Of a stretch of 64,000 nucleotides of DNA, positions 1 to 13,086 are shown in pieces. Source of the DNA: Balanoglossus misakiensis (taxonomy: Eukaryota > Hemichordata). Location: NCBI GenBank assembly GCA_040954595.2, contig CM082591.2, positions 10,726,001-10,790,000 of the forward strand, in the 5' to 3' direction. The notes below the pieces were generated by a model, which saw nothing but the letters and a program-made list of their open reading frames with translations, made no database searches and was not told where the DNA came from. Within the stretch, counting starts at the first letter, position 1. Each line of letters opens with the position of its first letter. Both the position numbers and the translations under genes were made by a program.

Positions 1-3000
1 GAAAACTTTCTTATCCTCATAGGCCTATCATGTGTTCTGCACATCACAACAGAATTTTGTAAACAAACGAGGCTGTGTTTGGAAGCAACAATGGAAACTT
101 TAGAACTATCCGTCGATCTACAGAGTCTAGTGGAAAACTTTCTTATCCTCATAGACCTATCATGTGTTCTGCGCATCACAACAGAATTTTGTAAACAAAC
201 GAGGCTGTGTTTGGAAGCAACCATGGAAACTTTAGAACTATCCGTCGATCTACAGAGTCTATTGGAAAACTTTCTTATCCTCGTAGACCTATCATGTGTT
301 CTGCGCATCACAACAGAATTTTGTAAACAAACGAGGCTGTGTTTGGAAGCAACCATGGAAACTTTAGTACTATCCGTCGTTCTACAGAGTCTATTGGAAA
401 ACTTTCTTATCCTCATAGACCTATCATGTGTTCTGCGCATCACAACAGAATTTTTTAAACAATCGAGGCTGTGTTTGGAAGCAACCATGGAAACTTTAGA
501 ACTATCCGTCGATCTACAGAGTCTAGTGAAAAACTTTCTTATGCGCATAGGCCTATCATGTGTTCTGCGCATCACAACAGAATTCGGTAAATAAACGAGG
601 GTGTGTTTGGAAGCAACCATGGAAACTTTAGAACTATCCGTCGATCTACAGAGTCTAGTGGAAAACTTTCTTATGCGCATAGACCTATCATGTGTTCTGC
701 GCATCACAACAGAATTTTGTAAACAAACGAGGCTGTGTTTGGAAGCAACCATGGAAACTTTAGAACTATCCGTCGATCTACAGAGTCTAGTGGAAAACTT
801 TCTTATGCGCATAGACCTATCATGTGTTCTGCGCATCACAACAGAATTTTGTAAACAAACGAGGCTGTGTTTGGAAGCAACCATGGAAACTTTAGAACTA
901 TCCGTCGTTCTGCAGAGTCTACAGGAAAACTTTCTTATCCTCATAGGCCTATCATGTGTTCTGCGCATCACAACAGAATTTTGTAAACAAACGAGGCTGT
1001 GTTTGGAAGCAACCATGGAAACTTTAGAACTATCCGTCGATCTACAGAGTCTAGTGGAAAACTTTCTTATGCGCATAGACCTATCATGTGTTCTGCGCAT
1101 CACAACAGAATTTTGTAAACAAACGAGGCTGTGTTTGGAAGCAACCATGGAAACTTTAGAACTATCCGTCGATCTACAGAGTCTAGTGGAAAACTTTCTT
1201 ATGCGCATAGACCTATCATGTGTTCTGCGCATCACAACAGAATTTTGTAAACAAACGAGGCTGTGTTTGGAAGCAACCATGAAACTTTAGAACTATCCGT
1301 CGATCTACAGAGTCTAGTGGAAAACTTTCTTATGCGCATAGACCTATCATGTGTTCTGCGCATCACAACAGAATTTTGTAAACAAACGAGGCTGTGTTTG
1401 GAAGCAACCATGGAAACTTTAGAACTATCCGTCGATCTACAGAGTCTATTGGAAAACTTTCTTATCCTCATAGACCTATCATGTGTTCTGCGCATCACAA
1501 CAGAATTTTGTAAACAAACGAGGCTGTGTTTGGAAGCAACCATGGAAACTTTAGAACTATCCGTCGTTCTACAGAGTCTATTGGAAAACTTTCTTATCCT
1601 CATAGACCTATCATGTGTTCTGCGCATCACAACAGAATTTTTTAAACAATCGAGGCTGTGTTTGGAAGCAACCATGGAAACTTTAGAACTATCCGTCGAT
1701 CTACAGAGTCTAGTGAAAAACTTTCTTATGCGCATAGGCCTATCATGTGTTCTGCGCATCACAACAGAATTCGGTAAATAAACGAGGGTGTGCTTGGAAG
1801 CAACCATGGAAACTTTAGAACTATCCGTCGATCTACAGAGTCTAGTGGAAAACTTTCTTATGCGCATAGACCTATCATGTGTTCTGCGCATCACAACAGA
1901 ATTTTGTAAACAAACGAGGCTGTGTTTGGAAGCAACCATGGAAACTTTAGAACTATCCGTCGATCTACAGAGTCTAGTGGAAAACTTTCTTATGCGCATA
2001 GACCTATCATGTGTTCTGCGCATCACAACAGAATTTTGCAAACAAACGAGGCTGTGTTTGGAAGCAACCATGGAAACTTTAGAACTATCCGTCGATCTAC
2101 AGAGTCTATTGGAAAACTTTCTTATCCTCATAGACCTATCATGTGTTCTGCGCATCACAACAGAATTTTGTAAACAAACGAGGCTGTGTTTGGAAGCAAC
2201 CATGGAAACTTTAGAACTATCCGTCGTTCTACAGAGTCTATTGGAAAACTTTCTTATCCTCATAGACCTATCATGTGTTCTGCGCATCACAACAGAATTT
2301 TTTAAACAATCGAGGCTGTGTTTGGAAGCAACCATGGAAACTTTAGAACTATCCGTCGATCTACAGAGTCTAGTGGAAAACTTTCTTATGCGCATAGACC
2401 TATCATGTGTTCTGCGCATCACAACATAATTTTGTAAACAAACGAGGCTGTGTTTGGAAGCAACCATGGAAACTTTAGAACTATCCGTCGATCTACAGAG
2501 TCTAGTGAAAAACTTTCTTATGCGCATAGGCCTATCATGTGTTCTGCGCATCACAACAGAATTCGGTAAATAAACGAGGGTGTGTTTGGAAGCAACCATG
2601 GAAACTTTAGAACTATCCGTCGATCTACAGAGTCTAGTGGAAAACTTTCTTATGCGCATAGACCTATCATGTGTTCTGCGCATCACAACAGAATTTTGTA
2701 AACAAACGAGGCTGTGTTTGGAAGCAACCATGGAAACTTTAGAACTATCCGTCGATCTACAGAGTCTAGTGGAAAACTTTCTTATGCGCATAGACCTATC
2801 ATGTGTTCTGCGCATCACAACAGAATTTTGTAAACAAACGAGGCTGTGTTTGGAAGCAACCATGGAAACTTTAGAACTATCCGTCGTTCTGCAGAGTCTA
2901 CAGGAAAACTTTCTTATCCTCATAGGCCTATCATGTGTTCTGCGCATCACAACAGAATTTTGTAAACAAACGAGGCTGTGTTTGGAAGCAACCATGGAAA

Positions 3001-4578
3001 CTTTAGAACTATCCGTCGATCTACAGAGTCTAGTGGAAAACTTTCTTATGCGCATAGACCTATCATGTGTTCTGCGCATCACAACAGAATTTTGTAAACA
3101 AACGAGGCTGTGTTTGGAAGCAACCATGGAAACTTTAGAACTATCCGTCGATCTACAGAGTCTAGTGGAAAACTTTCTTATGCGCATAGACCTATCATGT
3201 GTTGTGCGCATCACAACAGAATTTTGTAAACAAACGAGGCTGTGTTTGGAAGCAACCATGGGAACTTTAGAACTATCCGTCGATCTACAGAGTCCAGTGG
3301 AAAACTTTCTTATCCTCATAGGCCTATCATGTGTTCTGCGCATCACAACAGAATTTTGTAAACAAACGAGGCTGTGTTTGGAAGCAACCATGGAAACTTT
3401 AGAACTATCCGTCGATCTACAGAGTCCAGTGGAAAACTTTCTTATCCTCATAGGCCTATCATGTGTTCTGCGCATCACAACAGAATTTTGTAAACAAACG
3501 AGGCTGTGTTTGGAAGCAACAATGGAAACTTTAGAACTATCCGTCGATCTACAGAGTCCAGTGGAAAACTTTCTTATCCTCATAGACCTATCATGTGTTC
3601 TGCGCATCACAACAGAATTTTGTAAACAAACGAGGCTCTGTTTGGAAGCAACCATGGAAACTTTAGAACTATCCGTCGATCGACAGAGTCTAGTGGAAAA
3701 CTTTCTTATGCGCATAGACCTATCATGTGTTGTGCGCATCACAACAGAATTTTGTAAACAAACGAGGCTGTGTTTGGAAGCAACCATGGAAACTTTAGAA
3801 CTATCCGTCGATCTACAGAGTCTAGTGGAAAACTTTCTTATGCGCATAGACCTATCATGTGTTCTGCGCATCACAACAGAATTTTGTAAACAAACGAGGC
3901 TGTGTTTGGAAGCAACCATGGAAACTTTAGAACTATCCGTCGTTCTACAGAGTCTAGAGGAAAACTTTCTTATCCTCATAGGCCTATCATGTGTTCTGCG
4001 CATCACAACAGAATTTTGTAAACAAACGAGGCTGTGTTTGGTAGCAACCATGGAAACTTTAGATCTATCCGTCGATCTACAGAGTCCAGTGGAAAACTTT
4101 CTTATCCTCATAGACCTATCATGTGTTCTGCGCATCACAACAGAATTTTGTAAACAAACGAGGCATTGTTTGGAAGCAACCATGGAAACTTTAGAACTAT
4201 CCGTCGATCGACAGAGTCTAGTGGAAAACTTTCTTATGCGCATAGACCTATCATGTGTTGTGCGCATCACAACAGAATTTTGTAAACAAACGAGGCTGTG
4301 TTTGGAAGCAACCATGGAAACTTTAGAACTATCCGTCGATCTACAGAGTCTAGTGGAAAAACTTTCTTATGCGCATAGACATATCATGTGTTCTGCGCAT
4401 CACAACAGAATTTTGTAAACAAACGAGGCTGTGTTTGGAAGCAACCATGGAAACTTTAGAACTATCCGTCGTTCTACAGAGTCTAGAGGAAAACTTTCTT
4501 ATCCACATAGGCCTATCATGTGTTCTGCGCATCACAACAGAATTTTGTAAACAAACGAGGCTGTGTTTGGAAGCAACC

Positions 4579-4656
4579 ATGCGCATAGACCTATCATGTG
4601 TTCTGCGCATCACAACAGAATTTTGTAAACTAACGAGGCTGTGTTTGGAAGCAACC
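4579..4656 (+). repeat. 78-bp deletion monomer, copy 1
   Basis: The sequence runs AACCATGCGCATAGACC where a normal monomer has AACCATGG followed 54 bases later by TTATGCGCATAG. The deletion spans 54 bp and is bounded by two copies of ATG, one of which remains, so the break carries 3-bp microhomology. Fifty-four is a multiple of 3, so the reading frame through the monomer is kept. Three other copies lie at 6244, 9230 and 9969. Confidence 0.93.
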
Positions 4657-4752
4657 ATGGAAACTTTAGAACTATCCGTCGTTCTGCAGAGTCTACAGGA
4701 AAACTTTCTTATCCTCAAAGGCCTATCATGTGTTCTGCGCATCACAACAGAA

Positions 4753-6417
4753 TTTTGAAAAACAATCGAGGCTGTGTTTTGAAGCAACCATGGAAACTTC
4801 AGAACTATCCGTCGATCTACAGAGTCTAGTGGAAAACTTTCTTATGCGCATAGACCTGTCATGTGTTCTGCGCATCACAACAGAATTTTGTAAACAAACG
4901 AGGCTGTGTTTGGAAGCAACCATGGACACTTTAGAACTATCCGTCGATCTACAGAGTCTAGAGGAAAACTTTCTTATGCGCATAGACCTATCATGTGTTC
5001 TGCGCATCACAACAGAATTTTGTAAACAAACGAGGCTGTGTTTGGAAGCAACCATGGAAACTTTAGAACTATCCGTCGATCTACAGAGTCCAGTGGAAAA
5101 ATTTTCTTATCCTCATAGGCCTATCATGTGTTCTGCGCATCACAACAGAATTTTGTAAACAAACGAGGCTGTGTTTGGAAGCAACAATGGAAACTTTAGA
5201 ACTATCCGTCGATCTACAGAGTCTAGTGGAAAACTTTCTTATCCTCATAGACCTATCATGTGTTCTGCGCATCACAACAGAATTTTGTAAACAAACGAGG
5301 CTGTGTTTGGAAGCAACCATGGAAACTTTAGAACTATCCGTCGATCTACAGAGTCTATTGGAAAACGTTCTTATCCTCATAGACCTATCATTTGTTCTGC
5401 GCATCACAACAGAATTTTGTAAACAAACGAGGCTGTGTTTGGAAGCAACCATGGAAACTTTAGAACTATCCGTCGTTCTACAGAGTCTATTGGAAAACTT
5501 TCTTATCCTCATAGACCTATCATGTGTTCTGCGCATCACAACAGAATATTTTAAACAATCGAGGCTGTGTTTGGAAGCAACCATGGAAACTTTAGAACTA
5601 TCCGTCGATCGACAGAGTCTAGTGGAAAACTTTCTTATGCGCATAGACCTATCATGTGTTCTGCGCATCACAACAGAATTTTGTAAACAAACGAGGCTGT
5701 GTTTGGAAGCAACTATGGAAACTTTAGAACTTTCCGTCGATCTACAGAGTCTAGTGGAAAACTTTCTTATGCGCATAGACCTATCATGTGTTCTGCGCAT
5801 CACAACAGAATTTTGTAAACAAACGAGGCTGTGTTTGGAAGCAACCATGGAAACTTTAGAACTATCCGTCGTTCTACAGAGTCTAGAGGAAAACTTTCTT
5901 ATCCTCATAGGCCTATCATGTGTTCTGCGCATCACAACAGAATTTTGTAAACAAACGAGGCTGTGTTTGGAAGCAACCATGGAAACTTTAGAACTATCCG
6001 TCGATCTACAGAGTCTAGTGGAAAAACTTTCTTATGCGCATAGACCTATCATGTGTTCTGCGCATCACAACAGAATTTTGTAAACAAACGAGGCTGTGTT
6101 TGGAAGCAACCATGGAAACTTTAGAACTATCCGTCGTTCTACAGAGTCTAGAGGAAAACTTTCTTATCCACATAGGCCTATCATGTGTTCTGCGCATCAC
6201 AACAGAATTTTGTAAACAAACGAGGCTGTGTTTGGAAGCAACCATGCGCATAGACCTATCATGTGTTCTGCGCATCACAACAGAATTTTGTAAACAAACG
6301 AGGCTGTGTTTGGAAGCAACCATGGAAACTTTAGAACTATCCGTCGTTCTGCAGAGTCTACAGGAAAACTTTCTTATCCTCATAGGCCTATCATGTGTTC
6401 TGCGCATCACAACAGAA
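4753..6417 (+). repeat. Higher-order unit, 1665 bp (first of the series)
   Basis: This block recurs with the same order of variant monomers from 6418. Its length is twelve 132-bp monomers, one 78-bp monomer and three single-base insertions (12 x 132 + 78 + 3). The insertions lie in the TTTTGAAAAACAA, GTGGAAAAACTTTC and GTGGAAAAATTTTC variants. Shared point variants between the copies include GGAAACTTCAG, GGACACTTTAG and GAAAACGTTC. The next interval, 6418-7871, is the same unit lacking the 78-bp monomer and one inserted base (1454 bp). Confidence 0.8.
6244..6321 (+). repeat. 78-bp deletion monomer, copy 2
   Basis: The ATG-to-ATG 54-bp deletion junction is identical to that at 4579. This copy sits 1665 bp downstream of the first (4579 to 6244), so it was carried by amplification of the higher-order unit and did not arise by a new deletion. 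Confidence 0.93.
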
Positions 6418-7871
6418 TTTTGAAAAACAAACGAGGCTGTGTTTTGAAGCAACCATGGAAACTTCAGAACTATCCGTCGATCTACAGAGTCTAGTGGAAA
6501 ACTTTCTTATGCGCATAGACCTGTCATGTGTTCTGCGCATCACAACAGAATTTTGTAAACAAACGAGGCTGTGTTTGGAAGCAACCATGGACACTTTAGA
6601 ACTATCCGTCGATCTACAGAGTCTAGAGGAAAACTTTCTTATGCGCATAGACCTATCATGTGTTCTGCGCATCACAACAGAATTTTGTAAACAAACGAGG
6701 CTGTGTTTGGAAGCAACCATGGAAACTTTAGAACTATCCGTCGATCTACAGAGTCCAGTGGAAAAATTTTCTTATCCTCATAGGCCTATCATGTGTTCTG
6801 CGCATCACAACAGAATTTTGTAAACAAACGAGGCTGTGTTTGGAAGCAACAATGGAAACTTTAGAACTATCCGTCGATCTACAGAGTCTAGTGGAAAACT
6901 TTCTTATCCTCATAGACCTATCATGTGTTCTGCGCATCACAACAGAATTTTGTAAACAAACGAGGCTGTGTTTGGAAGCAACCATGGAAACTTTAGAACT
7001 ATCCGTCGATCTACAGAGTCTATTGGAAAACGTTCTTATCCTCATAGACCTATCATGTGTTCTGCGCATCACAACAGAATTTTGTAAACAAACGAGGCTG
7101 TGTTTGGAAGCAACCATGGAAACTTTAGAACTATCCGTCGTTCTACAGAGTATATTGGAAAACTTTCTTATCCTCATAGACCTATCATGTGTTCTGCGCA
7201 TCACAACAGAATGTTTTAAACAATCGAGGCTGTGTTTGGAAGCAACCATGGAAACTTTAGAACTATCCGTCGATCGACAGAGTCTAGTGGAAAACTTTCT
7301 TATGCGCATAGACCTATCATGTGTTCTGCGCATCACAACAGAATTTTGTAAACAAACGAGGCTGTGTTTGGAAGCAACTATGGAAACTTTAGAACTTTCC
7401 GTCGATCTACAGAGTCTAGTGGAAAACTTTCTTATGCGCATAGACCTATCATGTGTTCTGCGCATCACAACAGAATTTTGTAAACAAACGAGGCTGTGTT
7501 TGGAAGCAACCATGGAAACTTTAGAACTATCCGTCGTTCTACAGAGTCTAGAGGAAAACTTTCTTATCCTCATAGGCCTATCATGTGTTCTGCGCATCAC
7601 AACAGAATTTTGTAAACAAACGAGGCTGTGTTTGGAAGCAACCATGGAAACTTTAGAACTATCCGTCGATCTACAGAGTCCAGTGGAAAACTTTCTTATC
7701 CTCATAGGCCTATCATGTGTTCTGCGCATCACAACAGAATTTTGTAAACAAACGAGGCTGTGTTTGGAAGCAACCATGGAAACTTTAGAACTATCCGTCG
7801 TTCTGCAGAGTCTACAGGAAAACTTTCTTATCCTCATAGGCCTATCATGTGTTCTGCGCATCACAACAGAA
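6418..7871 (+). repeat. Higher-order unit, 1454 bp
   Basis: This is the second copy of the unit at 4753. It follows the same variant order but has lost the 78-bp monomer and has GTGGAAAAC instead of GTGGAAAAAC, giving 11 x 132 + 2. The following copy, 7872-9403, is 1532 bp, exactly 78 bp longer, because it again contains a 78-bp monomer (9230-9307). Presence or absence of one short monomer therefore explains the whole length difference. Confidence 0.8.
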
Positions 7872-9403
7872 TTTTGAAAAACAAACGAGGCTGTGTTTTG
7901 AAGCAACCATGGAAACTTCAGAACTATCCGTCGATCTACAGAGTCTAGTGGAAAACTTTCTTATGCGCATAGACCTGTCATGTGTTCTGCGCATCACAAC
8001 AGAATTTTGTAAACAAACGAGGCTGTGTTTGGAAGCAACCATGGACACTTTAGAACTATCCGTCGATCTACAGAGTCTAGAGGAAAACTTTCTTATGCGC
8101 ATAGACCTATCATGTGTTCTGCGCATCACAACAGAATTTTGTAAACAAACGAGGCTGTGTTTGGAAGCAACCATGGAAACTTTAGAACTATCCGTCGATC
8201 TACAGAGTCCAGTGGAAAAATTTTCTTATCCTCATAGGCCTATCATGTGTTCTGCGCATCACAACAGAATTTTGTAAACAAACGAGGCTGTGTTTGGAAG
8301 CAACAATGGAAACTTTAGAACTATCCGTCGATCTACAGAGTCTAGTGGAAAACTTTCTTATCCTCATAGACCTATCATGTGTTCTGCGCATCACAACAGA
8401 ATTTTGTAAACAAACGAGGCTGTGTTTGGAAGCAACCATGGAAACTTTAGAACTATCCGTCGATCTACAGAGTCTATTGGAAAACGTTCTTATCCTCATA
8501 GACCTATCATGTGTTCTGCGCATCACAACAGAATTTTGTAAACAAACGAGGCTGTGTTTGGAAGCAACCATGGAAACTTTAGAACTATCCGTCGTTCTAC
8601 AGAGTCTATTGGAAAACTTTCTTATCCTCATAGACCTATCATGTGTTCTGCGCATCACAACAGAATGTTTTAAACAATCGAGGCTGTGTTTGGAAGCAAC
8701 CATGGAAACTTTAGAACTATCCGTCGATCGACAGAGTCTAGTGGAAAACTTTCTTATGCGCATAGACCTATCATGTGTTCTGCGCATCACAACAGAATTT
8801 TGTAAACAAACGAGGCTGTGTTTGGAAGCAACTATGGAAACTTTAGAACTTTCCGTCGATCTACAGAGTCTAGTGGAAAACTTTCTTATGCGCATAGACC
8901 TATCATGTGTTCTGCGCATCACAACAGAATTTTGTAAACAAACGAGGCTGTGTTTGGAAGCAACCATGGAAACTTTAGAACTATCCGTCGTTCTACAGAG
9001 TCTAGAGGAAAACTTTCTTATCCTCATAGGCCTATCATGTGTTCTGCGCATCACAACAGAATTTTGTAAACAAACGAGGCTGTGTTTGGAAGCAACCATG
9101 GAAACTTTAGAACTATCCGTCGATCTACAGAGTCCAGTGGAAAACTTTCTTATCCTCATAGGCCTATCATGTGTTCTGCGCATCACAACAGAATTTTGTA
9201 AACAAACGAGGCTGTGTTTGGAAGCATCCATGCGCATAGACCTATCATGTGTTCTGCGCATCACAACAGAATTTTGTAAACAAACGAGGCTGTGTTTGGA
9301 AGCAACCATGGAAACTTTAGAACTATCCGTCGTTCTGCAGAGTCTACAGGAAAACTTTCTTATCCTCATAGGCCTATCATGTGTTCTGCGCATCACAACA
9401 GAA
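7872..9403 (+). repeat. Higher-order unit, 1532 bp
   Basis: This is the third copy of the unit series that begins at 4753. It carries the same GGAAACTTCAG, GGACACTTTAG, GAAAACGTTC and GAATGTTTTAAAC variants in the same order as 6418-7871, plus a 78-bp monomer at 9230-9307. The series then breaks up: the next marker interval (9404-10,142) is only 739 bp. Confidence 0.8.
9230..9307 (+). repeat. 78-bp deletion monomer, copy 3 (different 5' flank)
   Basis: The deletion junction is the same as at 4579, but the preceding bases read GCATCCATG rather than GCAACCATG. The monomer before it is of the GAGTCCAGTGG type rather than the GAGTCTAGAGG type that precedes the other three. This copy has therefore been moved next to, or recombined with, a different neighbour. 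Confidence 0.92.
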
Positions 9404-9968
9404 TTTTGAAAAACAAACGAGGCTGTGTTTGGTAGCAACCATGGAAACTTTAGAACTATCCGTCGATCTACAGAGTCCAGTGGAAAACTTTCTTATCCTC
9501 ATAGACCTATCATGTGTTCTGCGCATCACAACAGAATTTTGTAAACAAACGAGGCTGTGTTTGGAAGCAACCATGGAAACTTTAGAACTATCCGTCGATC
9601 GACAGAGTCTAGTGGAAAACTTTCTTATGCGCATAGACATATCAGGTGTTGTGCGCATCACAACAGAATTTTGTAAACAAACGAGGCTGTGTTTGGAAGC
9701 AACCATGGAAACTTTAGAACTATCCGTCGATCTACAGAGTCTAGTGGAAAACTTTCTTATGCGCATAGACCTATCATGTGTTCTGCGCATCACAACAGAA
9801 TTTTGTAAACAAACGAGGCTGTGTTTGGAAGCAACCATGGAAACTTTAGAACTATCCGTCGTTCTACAGAGTCTAGAGGAAAACTTTCTTATCCTCATAG
9901 GCCTATCATGTGTTCTGCGCATCACAACAGAATTTTGTAAACAAACGAGGCTGTGTTTGGAAGCAACC

Positions 9969-10046
9969 ATGCGCATAGACCTATCATGTGTTCTGCGCAT
10001 CACAACAGAATTTTGTAAACAAACGAGGCTGTGTTTGGAAGCAACC
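9969..10046 (+). repeat. 78-bp deletion monomer, copy 4
   Basis: The 54-bp ATG-to-ATG deletion is the same, and it is preceded by a GAGTCTAGAGG-type monomer as at 4579 and 6244. It lies 739 bp after the third copy. Confidence 0.93.
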
Positions 10047-13000
10047 ATGGAAACTTTAGAACTATCCGTCGTTCTGCAGAGTCTACAGGAAAACTTTCTT
10101 ATCCTCATAGGCCTATCATGTGTTCTGCGCATCACAACAGAATTTTGAAAAACAAACGAGGCTGTGTTTGGAAGCAACCATGGAAACTTCAGAACTATCC
10201 GTCGATCTACAGAGTCTAGTGGAAAACTTTCTTATGCGCATAGACCTGTCATGTGTTCTGCGCATCACAACAGAATTTTGTAAACAAACGAGGCTGTGTT
10301 TGGAAGCAACCATGGACACTTTAGAACTATCCGTCGATCTACAGAGTCTAGAGGAAAACTTTCTTATGCGCATAGACCTATCATGTGTTCTGCGCATCAC
10401 AACAGAATTTTGTAAACAAACGAGGCTGTGTTTGGAAGCAACAATGGAAACTTTAGAACTATCCGTCGATCTACAGAGTCTAGTGGAAAACTTTCTTATC
10501 CTCATAGACCTATCATGTGTTCTGCGCATCACAACAGAATTTTGTAAACAAACGAGGCTGTGTTTGGAAGCAACCATGGAAACTTTAGAACTATCCGTCG
10601 ATCTACAGAGTCTATTGGAAAACGTTCTTATCCTCATAGACCTATCATGTGTTCTGCGCATCACAACAGAATTTTGTAAACAAACGAGGCTGTGTTTGGA
10701 AGCAACCATGGAAACTTTAGAACTATCCGTCGTTCTACAGAGTCTATTGGAAAACTTTCTTATCCTCATAGACCTATCATGTGTTCTGCGCATCACAACA
10801 GAATTTTTTAAAGAATCGAGGCTGTGTTTGGAAGCAACCATGGAAACTTTAGAACTATCCGTCGATCGACAGAGTCTAGTGGAAAACTTTCTTATGCGCA
10901 TAGACCTATCATGTGTTCTGCGCATCAGAACAGAATTTTGTAAACAAACGAGGCTGTGTTTGGAAGCAACTATGGAAACTTTAGAACTTTCCGTCGATCT
11001 ACAGAGTCTAGTGGAAAACTTTCTTATGCGCATAGACCTATCATGTGTTCTGCGCGTCACAACAGAATTTTGTAAACAAACGAGGCTGTGTTTGGAAGCA
11101 ACCATGGAAACTTTAGAACTATCCGTCGTTCTACAGAGTCTAGAGGAAAACTTTCTTATCCTCATAGGCCTATCATGTGTTCTGCGCATCACAACAGAAT
11201 TTTGTAAACAAACGAGGCTGTGTTTGGAAGCAACCATGGAGACTTTAGAACTTTCCGTCGATCTACAGAGTCTAGTGGAAAACTTTCTTATGCGCATAGA
11301 CCTATCATGTGTTCTGCGCATCACAACAGAATTTTGTAAACAAACGAGGCTGTGTTTGGAAGCAACCATGGAAACTTTAGAACTATCCGTCGATCTACAG
11401 AGTCTAGTGGAAAACTTCCTTATGCCCATAGGCCAATCATGTGTTCTGCGCATCACAACAGATTTCCTTAAATAAACGAGGCTGTGTTTGGAAGCAACCA
11501 TGGAAATTTTAGAACTATCCGTCGATCGTCAGAGTCTAGTGGAAAACTTTCTTATGCGCATAGACCTATCATGTGTTCTGCGCATCACAACAGAATTTTG
11601 TAAACAAACGAGGCTGTGTTTGGAAGCAACCATGGAAACTTTAGAACTATCCGTCGATCTACAGAGTGTAGTGGAAAACTTTCTTATGCGCATAGGCCTA
11701 TCATGTGTTCTGCGCTTCACAACAGAATTCGGTAAATAAACGAGGGTGTGTTTGGAAGCAACCATGGAAACTTTAGAACTATCCGTCGTTCTGCAGAGTT
11801 TACAGAAAACTTTCTTATCCTCATAGGCCTATCGTGTGTTCTGCGCATCACAACAGAATTTTGTAAACAAACGAGGCTGTGTTTGGAAGCAACCATGGAA
11901 ACTTTAGAACTATCCGTCGATCTACAGAGTCCAGTGGAAAACTTTCTTATCCTCATAGGCCTATCATGTGTTCTGCGCATCACAACAGAATTTTGTAAAC
12001 AAACGAGGCTGTGTTTGGAAGCAACCATGGAAACTTTAGAATTATCCGTCGATCTACAGAGTCTAGTGGAAAACTTTCTTATGCGCATAGACCTATCATG
12101 TGTTCTGCGCATCACAACAGAATTTTGTAAACAAACGAGGCTGTGTTTGGAAGCAACCATGGAGACTTTAGAACTATCCGTCGATCTACAGAGTCTAGTG
12201 GAAAACTTTCTTATGCGCATAGACCTATCATGTGTTCTGCGCATCACAACAGAATTTTGTAAACAAACGAGGCTGTGTTTGGAAGCAACCATGGAAACTT
12301 TAGAACTATCCGTCGTTCTGCAGAGTCTAGTGGAAAACTTTCTTATGCGCATAGGCCTATCTATGTGTTCTGCGCATCACAACAGAATTCGGTAAATAAA
12401 CGAGGGTGTGTTTGGAAGCAACCATGGAAACTTTAGAACTATCCGTCGATCTACAGAGTCTAGTGGAAAACTTCCTTATGCCCATAGGCCAATCATGTGT
12501 TCTGCGCATCACAACAGATTTCCTTAAATAAACGAGGCTGTGTTTGGAAGCAACCATGGAAATTTTAGAACTATCCGTCGATCGTCAGAGTCTAGTGGAA
12601 AACTTTCTTATGCGCATAGACCTATCATGTGTTCTGCGCATCACAACAGAATTTTGTAAACAAACGAGGCTGTGTTTGGAAGCAACCATGGAAACTTTAG
12701 AACTATCCGTCGATCTACAGAGTCTAGTGGAAAACTTTCTTATGCGCATAGACCTATCATGTGTTCTGCGCATCACAACAGAATTTTGTAAACAAACGAG
12801 GCTGTGTTTGGAAGCAACCATGGAAACTTTAGAACTATCCGTCGTCCTACAGAGTCTAGAGGTAAACTTTCTTATCCTCATAGGCATATCATGTGTTCTG
12901 CGCATCACAACAGAATTTTGTAAACAAACGAGGCTGTGTTTGGAAGCAACCATGGAAACTTTAGAACTATCCGTCGATCTACAGAGTCCAGTGGAAAACT

Positions 13001-13086
13001 TTCTTATCCTCATAGGCCTATCATGTGTTCTGCGCATCACAACAGAATTTTGTAAACAAACGAGGCTGTGTTTGGAAGCAACAATG

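Larger units (their letters stand above)
1..13086 (+). repeat. Satellite zone A (left of the LINE insertion)
   Basis: This stretch holds about 99 monomers, mixing the TATGCGCATA and TATCCTCATA box types. It lacks the GAGGCCGTG variant found from 31.9 kb on and the 5-bp TATAC-type insertion found from 17.8 kb on. Variant monomers reading AATTCGGTAAATAAACGAGG start at 581, 1768 and 2560, spacings of 1187 bp (nine monomers minus one base, explained by a 1-bp deletion near 1281) and 792 bp (six monomers). Another marker, TTTTGAAAAACAA, lies at 4753, 6418, 7872, 9404 and 10,143, spacings of 1665, 1454, 1532 and 739 bp. These show irregular higher-order units of 6 to 13 monomers. There is no gene in it. 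Confidence 0.9.

Noticed and set aside
1232-4315. 1027-codon open frame on the minus strand, read as a 44-residue-repeat protein
   Set aside because: It is the stop-free antisense frame of the satellite. The same DNA is also open in the plus ATG frame, frames are cut at random by indels, and there is no unique N- or C-terminal sequence or promoter-like context.
2580-4418. 612-codon plus-strand open frame starting in a satellite monomer
   Set aside because: This is a phase-locked satellite frame. The start is GTG inside the repeat, and the end is a single-base insertion (GTGGAAAAACTTTC) that shifts the frame.
1-13086. CRISPR array
   Set aside because: The repeats are contiguous at 132 bp, with no unique spacers and no cas genes, and the LINE shows that the DNA is eukaryotic.
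13068-13086. True start of the reverse transcriptase at the GTG at 13,068
   Set aside because: The first six codons are satellite sequence read into the element. The RT is simply truncated at 13,087.
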